Source of the DNA: Symsagittifera roscoffensis
Lineage: Eukaryota > Xenacoelomorpha > Acoela > Convolutidae
DNA: 64,000 nucleotides
NCBI RefSeq assembly: GCF_963678635.1
Contig: NC_087068.1
Span: forward strand, 4,361,079 to 4,425,078
Reading direction: 5' to 3'
Of this stretch, positions 23,040 through 33,475 are shown piece by piece (the stretch's first letter is position 1; every line of letters starts with the position of its first letter). Made by a program: the position numbers and the translations under genes. Below the pieces are notes generated by a model that ran no database searches, had not been told where the DNA came from, and saw only the letters and a list, made by a program, of their open reading frames with translations.

Positions 23040-23400
23040 TAGTAAAAATGTAAGTGATTCTAAGGCATGCAAATTGCCGAACGATGTTTGCAAACCTATA
23101 AACCGTCCTCTTGGTCAGTTTGTTTTATGGGCTCTCTTTCCTTTCCCCCCACCTCACACATGCATCAATGTTCTGTTGTAACGAGGGCTGTCACAAGGTT
23201 AAGTATGAAGACCAAACATGTTTGTCATAGCCTAATTAGTCCGCATACCAATTTTTGTAACAACCCGATAATGTGAACAAAGTTTTACTAATAAAATTTC
23301 GCTGGTGGGGGAAAGGAAAAAAAAGCCGTTTTGTCTCTGGGTACCTAGCCTCGTGCTTCAGGAAATTTATATAAAATTAGCTGATGCTTTAGAATGAAGT
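23040..23400 (+). pseudogene. Third copy of the cysteine-rich last exon, split by a MITE
   Basis: From about 23,045 the sequence aligns with the 3' half of the exons at 5682 and 22,711 (AACGATGTTTGCAAACC is shared). It is interrupted by a MITE at 23,130-23,327, then resumes with CCTAGCCTCGTGCTTCAG as in alpha1. The 5' half with the first cysteines and an acceptor is missing, so it cannot encode the domain. Confidence 0.7.
23130..23327 (-). mobile_element. GGCTCTTTTT-family MITE inserted in an exon copy, reverse orientation
   Basis: Starts GGCTCTCTTTCC and ends GGAAAAAAAAGCC. Its interior is the reverse complement of the family interior at 40,823-41,024 (CTAATTAGTCCGCATACC against its complement). 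Flanks GTTTTATG and GTTTTGTC are an imperfect 8-bp TSD. The alpha1 exon (about 5830-5855) shows the uninterrupted version. Confidence 0.75.
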
Positions 23401-23649
23401 TTTATTCGCATGTATTATGTGTTTTTTTTTATCGAATAATCATAGTATTATTTAATAAAATCATTTGAATACCCATTTTGTTCCGTTAGGATGAAAAAAA
23501 AAGTCTTGTTTCGATCGAGGCAGATTTAGTTTTTTGGATTCAATGTACGATGCAATGTATTAAGCAGCCTGTCTCAAAACAGCCTGTATCAAAGGTACTG
23601 CTATGATTGCTTTTATTTCTTCTGTTTCACTCTGGAAAGCATACTTATT

Positions 23650-25725
23650 CTGCGCCAATTTAATCGAAATATATGCATCATTCGGGTTCATTTATAGATA
23701 ATAGAGAAGAAACAATCCTTGAGATAGGCAAAAAATGAGATCGAAATTAATGTTTTTATTTTGAAACTTTTGTCAATTCTTAAGCTAGTAAGATATAAAC
23801 CGCGGTTCTAGATAAAAGATGAACTGAATAATTACGACTTTGCTTGTTTTCCTGGTTGAAAACTCCAAATAACTAAATGTTCAACCACTATTTTTTTAAC
23901 TTAACTTTTTATGACCCTTGAAAATTTTATAGGAAATAAACTTGTTAAGCAGACTAAGCAAACAACAAAGTAAGATGAGTTAATCAAACAAAAAAACAAA
24001 GGGGGCTATTCCTCCTGTGTGAAAGAAAACAGTCTGAAAAAGTCCGTGTTTCCAAGAGAAAAGACCACAAGAACTACTCGAATTGTCACTTAAAACACTT
24101 AAAATGCCTTGTATTTTTTCAAAAAAAAAAAGATTTTTTCACGTGTTTTTGTTTTGAACTTCAATTTCCAAGGAAAGCGCTCAAACTGTCTAGTATTACT
24201 TCAATTTCATTAAAGCCTTTTCAACTGTCTTCCGCGCATGAATGAAGGTGGTTTACTCGTAGAGTATTTTCAGATAAGGTACACCATCTGTTCCTGAAGG
24301 CTCAAACTATCTTATTTTCGGCCGGATATATTCGTGCAACTTCTTAGTCTAATACCAATCTTAATCTTACGCTATTATCTCCTAGTCTCATTAGATCTAA
24401 GAATTAAGGGATGTATTTATCGTCTTTTTTCTATAAATAATGTGACTTACCTCAAATATTTTTGGAAGACATTACTGAAGACAATTTTTTTCTGCAGTGT
24501 TTCAAGATACTAAATTGAAGCTAAAAGACATTTAATTAGAAAAATTTATTTTTTCATTGTATAAATTATCTGCCCATTTTTAATAGCTATTGTTTAGTGA
24601 CTGGCAAAAACTCTCTACTTGACTAATTTTTATGTCGAAAATTTTGTTTTTTTTTTTTCAAAAATTGGATTCTGATGGTGCGCCGCATTGAATCAAGGAT
24701 AAAAAAAGAATTTTTTTTCAGGAAAATTTTTAAAAGTATAATTATTTTCAGGTAACAAGTAAATTTCATATACGTCATGACAATTATGGCAGGGTAAAAG
24801 GGAGAAATTACAGTCTATATTTGCAAATTGGCACGAAGCTTTATATTTTTATTTGAGTCTTAGGGCAATTGAGCAGCTTCAGAAAACCCTTTAAGCGAGG
24901 ATTCTCAATTGAATTCAAACACAAAAAGTTGTTCATGATGCTTTTTTGTTGCTGTTTTTTGTATCAAAGTCTGTACACATTGTTCTAGTTTGATGAATAA
25001 TCTGGCTTAGTTGTTTTTCACGTAACGTAGTACTCGCGCAGCTAATTTAAAGGGATCTTTGTGTAAAAATTTTTGTTTTTTGGTAAATTTTTCTACCCAG
25101 ATGAGTTAAAAGGTTAAAAGGTTACAAAACATCTCAATTGCTTTTCGAAATTTCACCATTGACTCAAATATTGTAATCTATTTTTTTTAAAATGTTTTTA
25201 AGAAATTGTTTTGGGAAATTAAGAGTTTTATAAAATCAAAATACACTTTAGGAGACTTTTTGCGAGACTCATAACAAAAGGGGTCGAAAACAAAACTACA
25301 GTTACAGAAATTCAAACTTTTTACGCGCAATGATTTTCCCTAATATGTACCTTTTGCCCGCTCAACTTCTTAAACCAATTTTGAATTAATCAATGTTTTC
25401 ATCTTGCATGGTGAATGGATGTCTCCGTCGAAAACATTAAGTCTAAAAACCTTCACATGTTGAAATTAAAATCAGAAAAATCAAGATGCAATTTTTTATT
25501 AACAAATAAGTTTTGGCCAAAAGATTAAAATTTTCGAATAATGCATTAAAATAAAAATGCAAAGACATAAAGCACTAAATGATCAGTCACAAATTGCAAC
25601 AAAAATCAAATGGTCTTTTAGTTTTTTGTTACATTTCTTTGGGTCAATTTGGCCGCGTTTTGGCTGCTTTTTCCTCGCAAAAAATGGTATCAGATATTAA
25701 AAAAGTACATTTACCTTTAAAAAGG
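23650..25725 (+). repeat. Module beta copy 3 (older, deleted)
   Basis: Aligns with about 7255-7830 and then about 8470-10,650 of beta1. A large internal part is missing, including the foldback region and the block with the conserved 62-codon ORF. Divergence is clearly greater than between beta1 and beta2. It follows alpha2 directly, as expected if alpha plus beta was duplicated as one unit. Confidence 0.8.
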
Positions 25726-26180
25726 AAAAACACGCACAGAAAAAACAGATTTGTAAGTTGCCAATTTTATAGCTACACTGCCATTGTACTTAGTGCTAAC
25801 ATACGCATCATATAAAACCACATACAAGAATTTCATAGACTGCATAAGTAACTTCCATCAAAATACATACCTGAGTACGCAAATTTTATGTAATTTTGTA
25901 CCCTCTCATTTATGGAATTTTTAATAGATTTTGCCTTTGCGAAGAAAACTTCACTTATGCGTTTCTTAGCTATACGGACCTTTGTGTAACTTTTTTTTCG
26001 TTGGATGAAATACAGATGAAAAACACATACAAAAGAGCTTTGATCAATTTCATTCCAAGTTAGATACATCTGTAAAACCTCGCCTTTGACGAAATGTAAG
26101 ATCAATTACAATAATTTGATTTCACCTAATTAACGTTCAAGCCTTGATTAATGCCCATGTCCACATTTTGCAGTTTTTGG
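25726..26180. other. No recognisable gene
   Basis: Unique AT-rich sequence between the beta3 end and the retrotransposon area. A 90-codon minus-strand ORF (25,833-26,105) has no recognisable feature. Confidence 0.4.
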
Positions 26181-26196
26181 ATTGCTCAGTTTTCAA

Positions 26197-26376
26197 AATA
26201 TGCAAGTTATTTGTTGGGTTTTGCTTCTATTTTGTTTTGTTTCCATTCAATTTTTTAATCCAATCATCTGCAACGGCCAAAGAATCATTTATCTATTAGC
26301 TGACAGGAGCGTTAATATCAGTGTAGTAAAATCAGCTTTTTTGACCAACTTAAGGCAAGATGCCACTCTTAGATGC
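26197..26376 (+). CDS. Possible orphan signal-peptide exon truncated by a retroelement
   Basis: From ATG 26,200 the frame reads MQVICWVLLLFCFVS, then a Phe-rich stretch and PIICNG, a good candidate signal peptide. The frame remains open into a fragment of LTR sequence at 26,379 and then into retrotransposon gag codons. The fusion downstream is most simply an accident of insertion or deletion. Whether this was an exon of another secreted gene is uncertain: no strong donor follows the signal region, and no cysteine-rich partner exon is visible nearby. Confidence 0.3.
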
Positions 26377-26378
26377 CG

Positions 26379-26443
26379 TTATGCCACGTATATACAGTAC
26401 ACTAAGTTAATACGTTGCATCCTTTGTTGCAGTTTTGGTAGTG
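26379..26443 (+). repeat. Fragment of 5' LTR
   Basis: Aligns with 30,684-30,755 over about 65 bp with several mismatches. It is followed almost at once by gag zinc-knuckle codons, so most of the LTR, leader and gag is deleted. Confidence 0.6.
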
Positions 26444-26655
26444 GACAACCTTCGTCCCGCAAGCAGAACGCCTCAGGCAGGAAGAAACAAAACCAATCCA
26501 AGTCTTGTTACTTCTGTGGCAACAAGTTTTCTGCGGACCATCGGAAAAAATGCCCAGCGCGAGACGTGGAGTTCCGGTTGTGCAAGAAGAACGGTCAATT
26601 CGCAAAATTGTGTAATTCCAAACGCCGAGTCAACCGTGGGGTGTTGTCCGTTTGA
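26444..26655 (+). pseudogene. Gag nucleocapsid remnant
   Basis: The reading frame contains SCYFCGNKF, then an H and KKCPARD, the knuckle pattern seen in Gypsy-type gag proteins. A second knuckle, RLCKKNGQFAKLC, has lost its first cysteine, and the histidine is Q. The frame then stops at 26,655. In an intact element this domain binds genomic RNA during particle assembly. Confidence 0.7.
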
Positions 26656-26789
26656 AACCTAAATATGATTTTCTAAGCATTCAGCCACGAAAGAATTGTA
26701 CTATAGTTCAAATTTGCAGCCTCGAATTAGTGAAATCCAACCGCGGAACGCCTCGTAACTTGAGTGTTATGCTACGCTCGGCATTTTAC

Positions 26790-27100
26790 GCCACTGTAGA
26801 TAGGGGAGCCCAGTAACTTTTTTGAACAAAAAGACAGCTAATGTTTTATTTTGTCAGAACTTTGGTCTCAATTCACTAGTGTACAAGGTTTGCCAAACGT
26901 TGTCTCCTATGTAGATTATAACAAGAATTCAATCAAGGTTTTTGGTAGACTGTCTATAAAAATCTCGTCCGATGGTTGGAAGAATCACAACGCCACTTTC
27001 CTTGTGTCAGAGGACAGAAAGCGTTGCCTATTGGGGTTAGACTTGCAAAACTCAATCGGCATAGACACAATTCATCGAAATCCGCCACAAACTTTGTAAT
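26790..27100 (+). pseudogene. Retroviral-type aspartic protease remnant
   Basis: A degenerate active-site region (ATVDRGAQ where D-T/S-G-A is expected) is followed in another frame by a typical C-terminal part with VFGRLSI, NATFLVSED and the hallmark LLGLDL. The D-T-G triad is broken and a frame change lies between the two parts, so it is inactive. Confidence 0.65.
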
Positions 27101-27940
27101 AAAGTTCACACACTTGTTCACTCGACTCGGAAAATTTAAATCTCACCAATTGCACACTATTTTTATGGACACCTTAATCCCTAGACAGATTAAATGTCGG
27201 AAGGTGCCCATCCATATTCAGGACCGAGTGTCAGAGGACTTAATGGCGCTGATTAAGGACGCTCATGATAAAAAGTTAGGAAAAACATACTTCGATCGCT
27301 TCATTAACCCCATAGTGATTACTGCAACGAAAGATAGCTCGATTAAGCTCGCTATGGATACCAAACCCCTTAATGCGCAAATCTGGAAGAATAAGTATCA
27401 AGTGCCAAACATTCCAGAATTAATCGACTTGGCCGCACAGATCAATACCAGTGATGTCCCAGGTTTGGTGTAGTTCACCTTACTAGACCTAAAATATGCG
27501 TTCAGTCAGATCGAACTTTCAAAGGCGACGAATAGTTATCATAAACTCAAAATCATTTGTGAGGAGTCGACATGAACATACCAACTCAACACTGGATTTT
27601 GCGGTTTAACGGATTTGCCCTCCAAGATTCAAAAGGCGATGGATTGCATGCTGCAAGGTATCTCGGGAACTACCTGATATCTAGATGATATTCTTGTCGT
27701 CTCCAAAATGACACTGTCAAAACATCATGACATTGTCCATGATGTCCTATCTCATTTAGATGAAGAAAGTTTTGCTTTGAAATTGTCTAAATGTGAGTTC
27801 GCGCTGGGTAAGCTAGAATGGCTGGGGTTCGATATACGTTCAACGGGTCACTCCTCCAAATTTTCCAAGATAGAGGCAAACAAGAGTTTGGCCGCCCCAG
27901 GACACTCAAGCAGCCGAGATCCTTTATGGGTACCTTAAAT
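27100..27940 (+). pseudogene. Reverse transcriptase remnant
   Basis: Recognisable blocks in order: SIKLAMDTKPLN (fingers), FTLLDLKYAFSQIELS (first catalytic Asp region), GLTDLPSKIQKAMD, YLDDILVVS (catalytic YxDD box), then LKLSKCEFALGKLEWLGFDI. In-frame stops fall just before FTLLDL, after the palm block and just before YLDD, so no RT is made. Order and motifs are those of Ty3/Gypsy pol. Confidence 0.85.
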
Positions 27941-27984
27941 CACTTCCAAAATTTATGTCCGATCTTCATAATCTTACGTGTGTG

Positions 27985-28400
27985 TTTCGCGAATCTTTAA
28001 AGCTCTGCAATAAAAGCAAGTTCACTTGGATTGAGTCACAAGAAGCTGCGTTTGCGAAAATTCTGGGCCTCATTGCAAAAATTACCGATTTCTATCGTTA
28101 CGACCTTACAAAGAATACTCGTAAAAGATGTGACGCAAGCCACAGAGGACGAGGAGCATGTTTATAAAGAAACAAATAGGTTTGGCGGTTCCTACTTCGT
28201 TCGCTTTGCGATTTTTTAATTCAGCGGAACTTAAATACGGTACGAATGAATTTGAACTGCTAGCAGTCGTCTGGATGTGTAAAAATTCTTGCACATATCT
28301 ACTCGGCAATTGATTCGAAATACTCACGGACCACAAACCCATATTTTCGGCACAGCATACCAAAATCTATTCGCACAGATCATGGGTCCGGTTTTTAAAC
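27985..28400 (+). pseudogene. RNase H remnant
   Basis: FTWIESQEAAFAKI is the connection/RNase H linker seen in Gypsy elements. CDASHRGRGACL holds the first catalytic Asp region, and in another frame NEFELLAVVW and TDHKPIFS follow. Frameshifts separate the blocks. Confidence 0.75.
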
Positions 28401-28414
28401 GCAGTGCTAATGAA

Positions 28415-28735
28415 CTTTTGCAATAATTTGGGAATCGAGCAGGTGTTCTGCCCAGTCGGGGATCACTGTGACTGTGGGTTAGTGGAACGGGCTGTTCAGA
28501 CAAAAAAACGTAAGCTGAGGACCGAAGCATTTAGCCCAAAATGCAAATGACTCAACCATGTCCTTCACATGATCTTGAAAGACCTCAGGAGTTCCAGACA
28601 TACGACTCTTAATAAATCACCTTTTGAATAACACCTCGGTCGAAAGCCAACCATTAGATTTCTTTGGCCAGGGATAAGATTCTCACAAATGCTTCAGATA
28701 AGAGTATCCTTGCTCGGAGCCTCTTGAAACGTGAA
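28415..28735 (+). pseudogene. Integrase C-terminal remnant; catalytic core missing
   Basis: In split frames: NNLGIEQVFCPVGDH, then GLVERAVQTKKRKLRT and SPFE followed by LGRKP, all typical of the end of the integrase core and tail. The HHCC zinc domain and most of the DDE core that should lie between RNase H and this point are absent, so roughly a kilobase has been deleted. Confidence 0.7.
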
Positions 28736-28767
28736 GATCGACTTCAGCCGAATCACTCAGCCCAGAT

Positions 28768-29316
28768 TTGGCTCCATGTTTCAAGAAGATGGTCCCTTGT
28801 CAAAAGATAGCAGATACGCAGCAATACGAGGCCACCGAAGATCTCGCTCTAGCTGCTAATAGGTGGAGTAAAATGAAGCCAAATATCAGTGTGGAGACAT
28901 TGATGTGGGAACTTGGGTCCCGCAATAATGAGATTGCCAATGCTCTTATATCTGGTCTCAGTAAGATTACCTTGAGATTTTACGACCGTTTTATCTCACC
29001 AATTCCGTCGCGCCCAAGACCTACTGTTCCAACCAAAACAATAGCAGCCTCCACACACGGAGGCAGGGCTGGACAGAGCTCGGTTCCAAGGAAAATCAAA
29101 GCAAGAGTCCCGACTTCAATGCCTACGCAGAAGTCCCCTATTTCGATAGTGCCAGTACCACACAAACAAACAATGGAACCGCCGGTGGTTTTCTGGTCTG
29201 ACTCGGATACTCCAGATGCGGCCAGACAATTTGACTCGCCTAGGAGGTCTCCTCGGAATATGTCAAGCCGGGCAGTGAGGGTCAGTTCAGCTCCTCTACA
29301 ACTATCTACGGCCTAG
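28768..29316 (+). pseudogene. Pol C-terminal / post-integrase region, copy 1
   Basis: An open frame of 182 codons begins MAPCFKKMVPCQKIAD, continues through an ALAANRWSKMKPNIS block and then a Pro/Ser/Arg-rich segment (SPIPSRPRPTVPTK, later RRSPRNMSSRAV). Its place after integrase fits an unstructured pol C-terminus or a small third ORF. I recognise no domain. It is repeated at 29,477-29,872. Confidence 0.4.
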
Positions 29317-29476
29317 GACGTACCTCAAACGCCATCGACTCCACTGTACCCGTCTCTGCCTTCGGAATCGCCCGTTGGAGGTCTTGACGCGTCGAAAAGT
29401 TCTGTTGCCACTTTGCTACTGTTGCCACTTGCTCGGAGCCTCTTGAAACGGGAAGATCGACTACAGCCGTGACCGA

Positions 29477-29872
29477 GTGAAGGTGGTGAAACGTGGTTCA
29501 CTCAGCCCAGATTTGGCTCTAAGCTTCAAGAAGATGGTCCCTGGTCAAAAAATAGCAGATACGCAGCAATACGAGGCCATCGAAGATCTCGCTCTAGCTG
29601 CTAATCGGTGGAGTAAAATGAAGCCAAATATCAGTGTGGAGACAGGGCGCAGTGTGATGCGGAAACTTGGGTCCCGCAATAATGAGATTGCCAATGCTCT
29701 TATATCTGGTCTCAGTAAGAGTACCTTGAGATTTTACGACCGTTTTATCTCACCAATCCCGTCGCGCCCAAGACCTATTGTTACAACTAAAACAATAGCA
29801 GCCTCCACACACGGAGGCAGGGCTGGACAGAGCTCGGTTCCAAGGAAAATCGCGCCAAGAGCGCCGACTTAA
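29477..29872 (+). pseudogene. Pol C-terminal / post-integrase region, copy 2
   Basis: The 131-codon counterpart of the frame at 28,768. It starts further upstream (MKVVKRGSLSPDLAL), keeps SVETGRSVMRKLGSR that copy 1 lacks in part, and stops at 29,872 where copy 1 stays open. The start context is closer to an intact element than copy 1. Confidence 0.4.
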
Positions 29873-30127
29873 AAGCCTACGCAGAAGTCCCCTATTTCGA
29901 TAGTGCCAGTATCACACAAACAAACAATGGAACCGCCAGGGGTTTTCTGGTCCGACTCGGATACTCCAGATGCGGACAGACATATTGACTCGCCTAGGAG
30001 GTCTCCTCAGAATATGTCAAGCCGGGCAGTGAGGGTCAGTTCAGCTCCTCTACAACTATCTACGGCCTAGGACGTACCTCAAACGCCATCGACTCCTCTG
30101 TACCCGTCTCTGCCTTCGGAATCGCCC

Positions 30128-30550
30128 ATGGGGGGTCTTGACGCGTCGAAAAGTTCTGTTGCCACTTTGCCGGCTGCCGACTCTGCAGGAAGAAACAAGA
30201 ACCCCGTCACTTCGATCCCGGTACGCCACCACTGCAGTCTCAAACTCCCCAGCGGCCACTCCTGTTCCCAACCTAGTTCCTTCAGGGGTCGCGATGTCGA
30301 ATTCCGCTCCTTCAGGCAGCGCTACTCAACGTCTTCTTCTTCTAGTGTCAGGGCGTCAGAACGGAAGAGGAAGGCTCCAGCCAGGTACGAAAGCCCAGTT
30401 CGTCACTCCGTAAGAGAAGTGGAAGAATCCGCTGCCTCTTTTCTATTGCCCGCTCCAGTTCCGGACAATTCCCAGGTCACCCGAAGCGTCCTTTTTAGTC
30501 CGAGGAACGTCGTAGATTCCAGCCTGAATTTCTCTACCAACTTGTCTGTA
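30128..30550 (+). pseudogene. Ser/Arg/Pro-rich tail ORF of the retroelement
   Basis: Open frame with a Ser-rich stretch and RKRKAPARYESPVRH, the basic kind of tail often seen at the end of Gypsy pol. It continues past 30,550 into sequence just upstream of the 3' LTR. No domain recognised. Confidence 0.4.
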
Positions 30551-30683
30551 TCTGTCTGTATCTTAAACTTTAAAATGTTAGAGTTTGTTTCTAAGCTTTA
30601 TTTTCTATTCCCATATAGTTGGAGGTGTTGCTTATATTATTTTAAAAATCGGTACGTTGTAAGAATTTTTTGTGCCCTGGGTA

Positions 30684-30910
30684 TGTCATGCCACGCATAT
30701 ACAGTATACAACGTTTACACGTTGCATCCTCCGTTGCAATTTCTGCAGTGACGCCAAGGTCGCCCGCCAGCCGTGCTAAGTTAATTCTCACCATAATAAA
30801 CTTAAAATCATCTGTCTGCATATCGACATACGAACCAGACCTATTCCTTTTGTTACGTTATTTTAACAAACTTAACTCTATTCTTTCTTTTAGTCCAAAA
30901 CACTTTGTGT
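30684..30910 (+). repeat. Probable 3' LTR (start clear, end uncertain)
   Basis: Begins TGTCATGCCACGC, a plausible LTR start with TG, and matches the 26,379 fragment for about 70 bp. The right end was not determined because the 5' copy is too short to compare. Confidence 0.5.
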
Positions 30911-32230
30911 AATTTATATATAAAGTAATTTTTTCTTTTCGGATAAGACAACTCTACTTCGAAGTTTTACTACTGAATTCCTAAAACTTTATTCAAACTT
31001 CTCAATTTACCGAGTTTTATCAGTCCCTGAATTCGGTAGATGTCAGATGCGAGCTTTTAAAAGATATAATCTGTAGGAATAAAAAAAAAGAATCTTCTTC
31101 TGAAAACTTTTTGTGAGTTCATTTTGACAGGGTGGTGATGTTTACTTCGAAAATTACTAAAATAAATTCTTTTTTTTTGTGATACCATTAAAAGTGTTCT
31201 AGACTCTCCATGCTTTCAAATTTTGGCTCCTTCAGATCAGTTTTCTATGACATCTCATTTTCGTAAATAATTTCTGGATTGTTTTTTTTCTGGTTTTTGT
31301 TAGAATTAGTCCGGAAATCCCATAACTGATTGGTTAAAATTCGTTCAAGTAGAAAAAAATCCTGGTTTCATTGAAGAAAATTTTCCTTCTATGATACCTT
31401 ATGAAAAAATGTGGTCCTTGTGAAAAAATGACTAACTCAGTTGAGCAAAAGAGGCTTTGTTTTCTGTAACGAATTTCCCACCCCTCCCCTTTCTAATAAT
31501 GAAAATGTTGGCTTCCAAAAAAAAACGAGGTTCAAATTCAAGAACTGAAATGTCTTTTTTATTTTTCAACAAAGATACGTCCTGCGTCCTGCTAATCAGA
31601 AACATTTGGTGCCGCAACACTCGGGATAGTCGGCATAAGCGGAAAAAAATGCTTTTTTTTAAATTGGGAAATTGTGATAAATCGAGATTAAGGAATGAAA
31701 ATAAAAAAAAATAAAAATGCTCTTTTATCAACTTGATCACAAACACAAAAAACATAGCAAAAAAAGTATAAAGGGGTTCATCTCTAATTTTTACAGGAAG
31801 CTTACAACGTTTTGAACACTCCGGAAAAATTTTGAACCAAAAGTTGATTCATTGTACCCAAAACATAGGAAAACAGCAAAAAAATTAGCTGAACGCAAAC
31901 TACTAATGCAATTAAACGAAGCATCATATGCAAAACACTTCTTTATATTTTTGCTAAAACATTTTTCTGGCCAAATTTTGATTTTATTGTTTTTTAAATT
32001 GTCATTTTACATATCAATCCATTTTTTTTGCAAGTACTTTTTAAAATTAAATTTAAAATTAAATAAAACTTCTATTTTTCTAAGAAATCAATCACCAATA
32101 GTTGCAGTTCACCTAAGCGGACGACGCTCTCTTTTTCTTTGGCAACAATTTTCCCTCATCTCTCCAGCAACCTTGCATCATCTACCAAACTTTTGTGACT
32201 GGTATTTTGAGGTTTCAAATTACCCGCCTG
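30911..32230. other. No recognisable gene
   Basis: AT-rich. Open frames at 31,432-31,755 (minus) and 31,852-32,280 (plus) are Phe/Leu/Lys-rich, reflect base composition and have no domain. The latter runs into the MITE at 32,232. Confidence 0.4.
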
Positions 32231-32231
32231 A

Positions 32232-32573
32232 ATATTTTTTATGTCGAAGAATTTTTTTTTCTAGTCTGAACAAAAGTTAACTTGTAAGAAGACAAGTTAA
32301 TTTCCATGACTCTTTTCAAATTAAATTGATTATTTTAACGTAAATATTTGTTCAATCTGAAAAGCATTGACCTCGATAATAATAATAAATGCCCAGTTTA
32401 TATCATTTAATCAGGGCTTTGAAGTGGCCAATTTCGCAATGTTTTGTCAGATCAAAACTTAAGCGGCAGATTAAATCAATTTACTTTGAAACGAGTCAAG
32501 GAAATTAATTTGTCTTCGTACAAGTTAATTTTTGTTCAGACTAGTAAAAAAAACTCTTCGACATAAAAAATAT
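32232..32573. mobile_element. MITE-like element with about 100-bp inverted arms
   Basis: The left arm (32,232-32,331) is the imperfect reverse complement of the right arm (32,471-32,573). Both contain TTTTTTATGTCGAAGA, CTAGTCTGAACAAAA and AATTTCC in matching order. The spacer is about 140 bp. Non-coding. I could not assign a TSD confidently. Confidence 0.75.
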
Positions 32574-33055
32574 GTAGTATTTAACCTAGTAGTTTAACGA
32601 AAATTTAAAAACATTTATTGCAAGTTAAAGGTTTCCGTGATTAGTTTTGATGCTTAAATCAAAGACAATCCAAAACATACCCGCACTGAAGTTTCATAAA
32701 TAATAACTTATTATATTGCCTTTTTATGGCCTGTGTTTCTAAAATTCGAAAACAATCGATAATAATTAAATGACAAGTATTTTTTTGTTATTTTTTTGAA
32801 GCAAAAAAACCCAATTTTAATCAATTACAACCAATGATTTTCAAAATTTTTTCAAAAAATGCATCGAACAAAAAGTTAATCCATCATAATCATTTAATTA
32901 TCAGGGATGATAATGTTTTAATAATATTTTAAAGCTAATTTTGTGAGGTATTTTCATTTGTTCGTAGTAAGTTTAAAATTAGCTAATAATATTTTTTGGC
33001 CTCGCTAAGAATTCACTTTTTTAAAGTTTTACTGTCGTTTTTTGAATAGTTACGT
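32574..33055. other. No recognisable gene
   Basis: AT-rich with homopolymer tracts. Nothing supported. Confidence 0.4.
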
Positions 33056-33099
33056 CTATGCGTTTGTTATTCTTTTACCAATTTTTGGTAAAAGGGTTA

Positions 33100-33225
33100 A
33101 TAGGGGACGCGGGCGGGGCGGGGCGGTGCGAAGTGGGGGGGGGGGGGGGGGGGGGGTGTAGCAAAGGGTATAGCGTCGGGGGAACGGGGAAAGGGGACAC
33201 AGAGGAAGACATTGGGGTAAGGATT
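33100..33225. repeat. G-rich island with a 22-base G run
   Basis: In a surrounding of high AT content, about 125 bases are strongly G-rich on the plus strand, with GGGCGGGGCGGGGCGG followed by an uninterrupted run of about 22 G (33,135-33,156) and later GGGGAACGGGGAAAGGGG. It could form G-quadruplexes. The open frame through it (33,058-33,456) is low-complexity and not taken as a gene. Confidence 0.7.
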
Positions 33226-33287
33226 ATCGGGATGAACGTGTTAGTTCGAACTCGACTGATGCAGAAAGCTTCAAAATTAAAGAACAA

Positions 33288-33475
33288 AAAACAATCGATT
33301 GTATTAAAAACAAAAACTTTAACGATTATAGTGGATTATAATGGATTTTCTCAAAAAAAATCGATTATATTGCACAAAAAAACCATTAAACTGTTTAAAC
33401 TTCCCTTAATGAGCGATTATATAGACACTAAATTAATCATTAAAAACCCATTATAAACGATTATTATTCATGAAA
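33288..33475. repeat. Cluster of TAATCGATTATA-type palindromic motifs
   Basis: Repeated variants of ATTATAATCGATTATAAT (CGATTATAGTGG, GGATTATAATGG, TCGATTATATTG, GCGATTATATAG, AACGATTATTATT) spaced 15-40 bp. The same motif clusters at 58,640-58,850, 60,100-60,310 and 60,850-61,030, in two of these downstream of a C-rich block. Confidence 0.6.

Larger units (their letters stand above)
18970..23645 (+). repeat. Segmental duplication, module alpha copy 2
   Basis: Co-linear with about 2950-6110. Compared with alpha1 it has an extra 980-bp block (about 20,871-21,848) bearing an exon of the cysteine-rich gene, and an extra partial copy of the last exon near 23,040-23,400. It runs directly into beta3 at about 23,650, so the original unit was alpha plus beta. 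Confidence 0.85.
28715..30140 (+). repeat. Tandem duplication of about 0.7 kb inside the retroelement
   Basis: 28,715-29,410 and 29,429-30,130 align almost throughout (GCTCGGAGCCTCTTGAAACG opens both). The second copy carries an extra segment after the start (GTGACCGAGTGAAGGTGG) and small indels. Both copies keep long open frames, 182 and 131 codons. Confidence 0.88.
26379..30910 (+). mobile_element. Decayed Ty3/Gypsy LTR retrotransposon
   Basis: An LTR-like segment at 26,379-26,443 matches one at 30,684-30,755 (shared GCCACG-ATATACAGTA and GTTGCATCCT). Between them, in order, are a gag zinc-knuckle remnant, aspartic protease, reverse transcriptase, RNase H, an integrase tail and a long Pro/Ser-rich C-terminal region. 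All have stops or frameshifts. The order protease-RT-RNase H-integrase is that of Ty3/Gypsy. The LTRs are incomplete, so outer boundaries are approximate. Dead element. Confidence 0.85.

Noticed and set aside
33058-33456. 132-codon ORF with a Gly-rich stretch
   Set aside because: Created by the poly-G run and the neighbouring G-rich island; no start context or domain.
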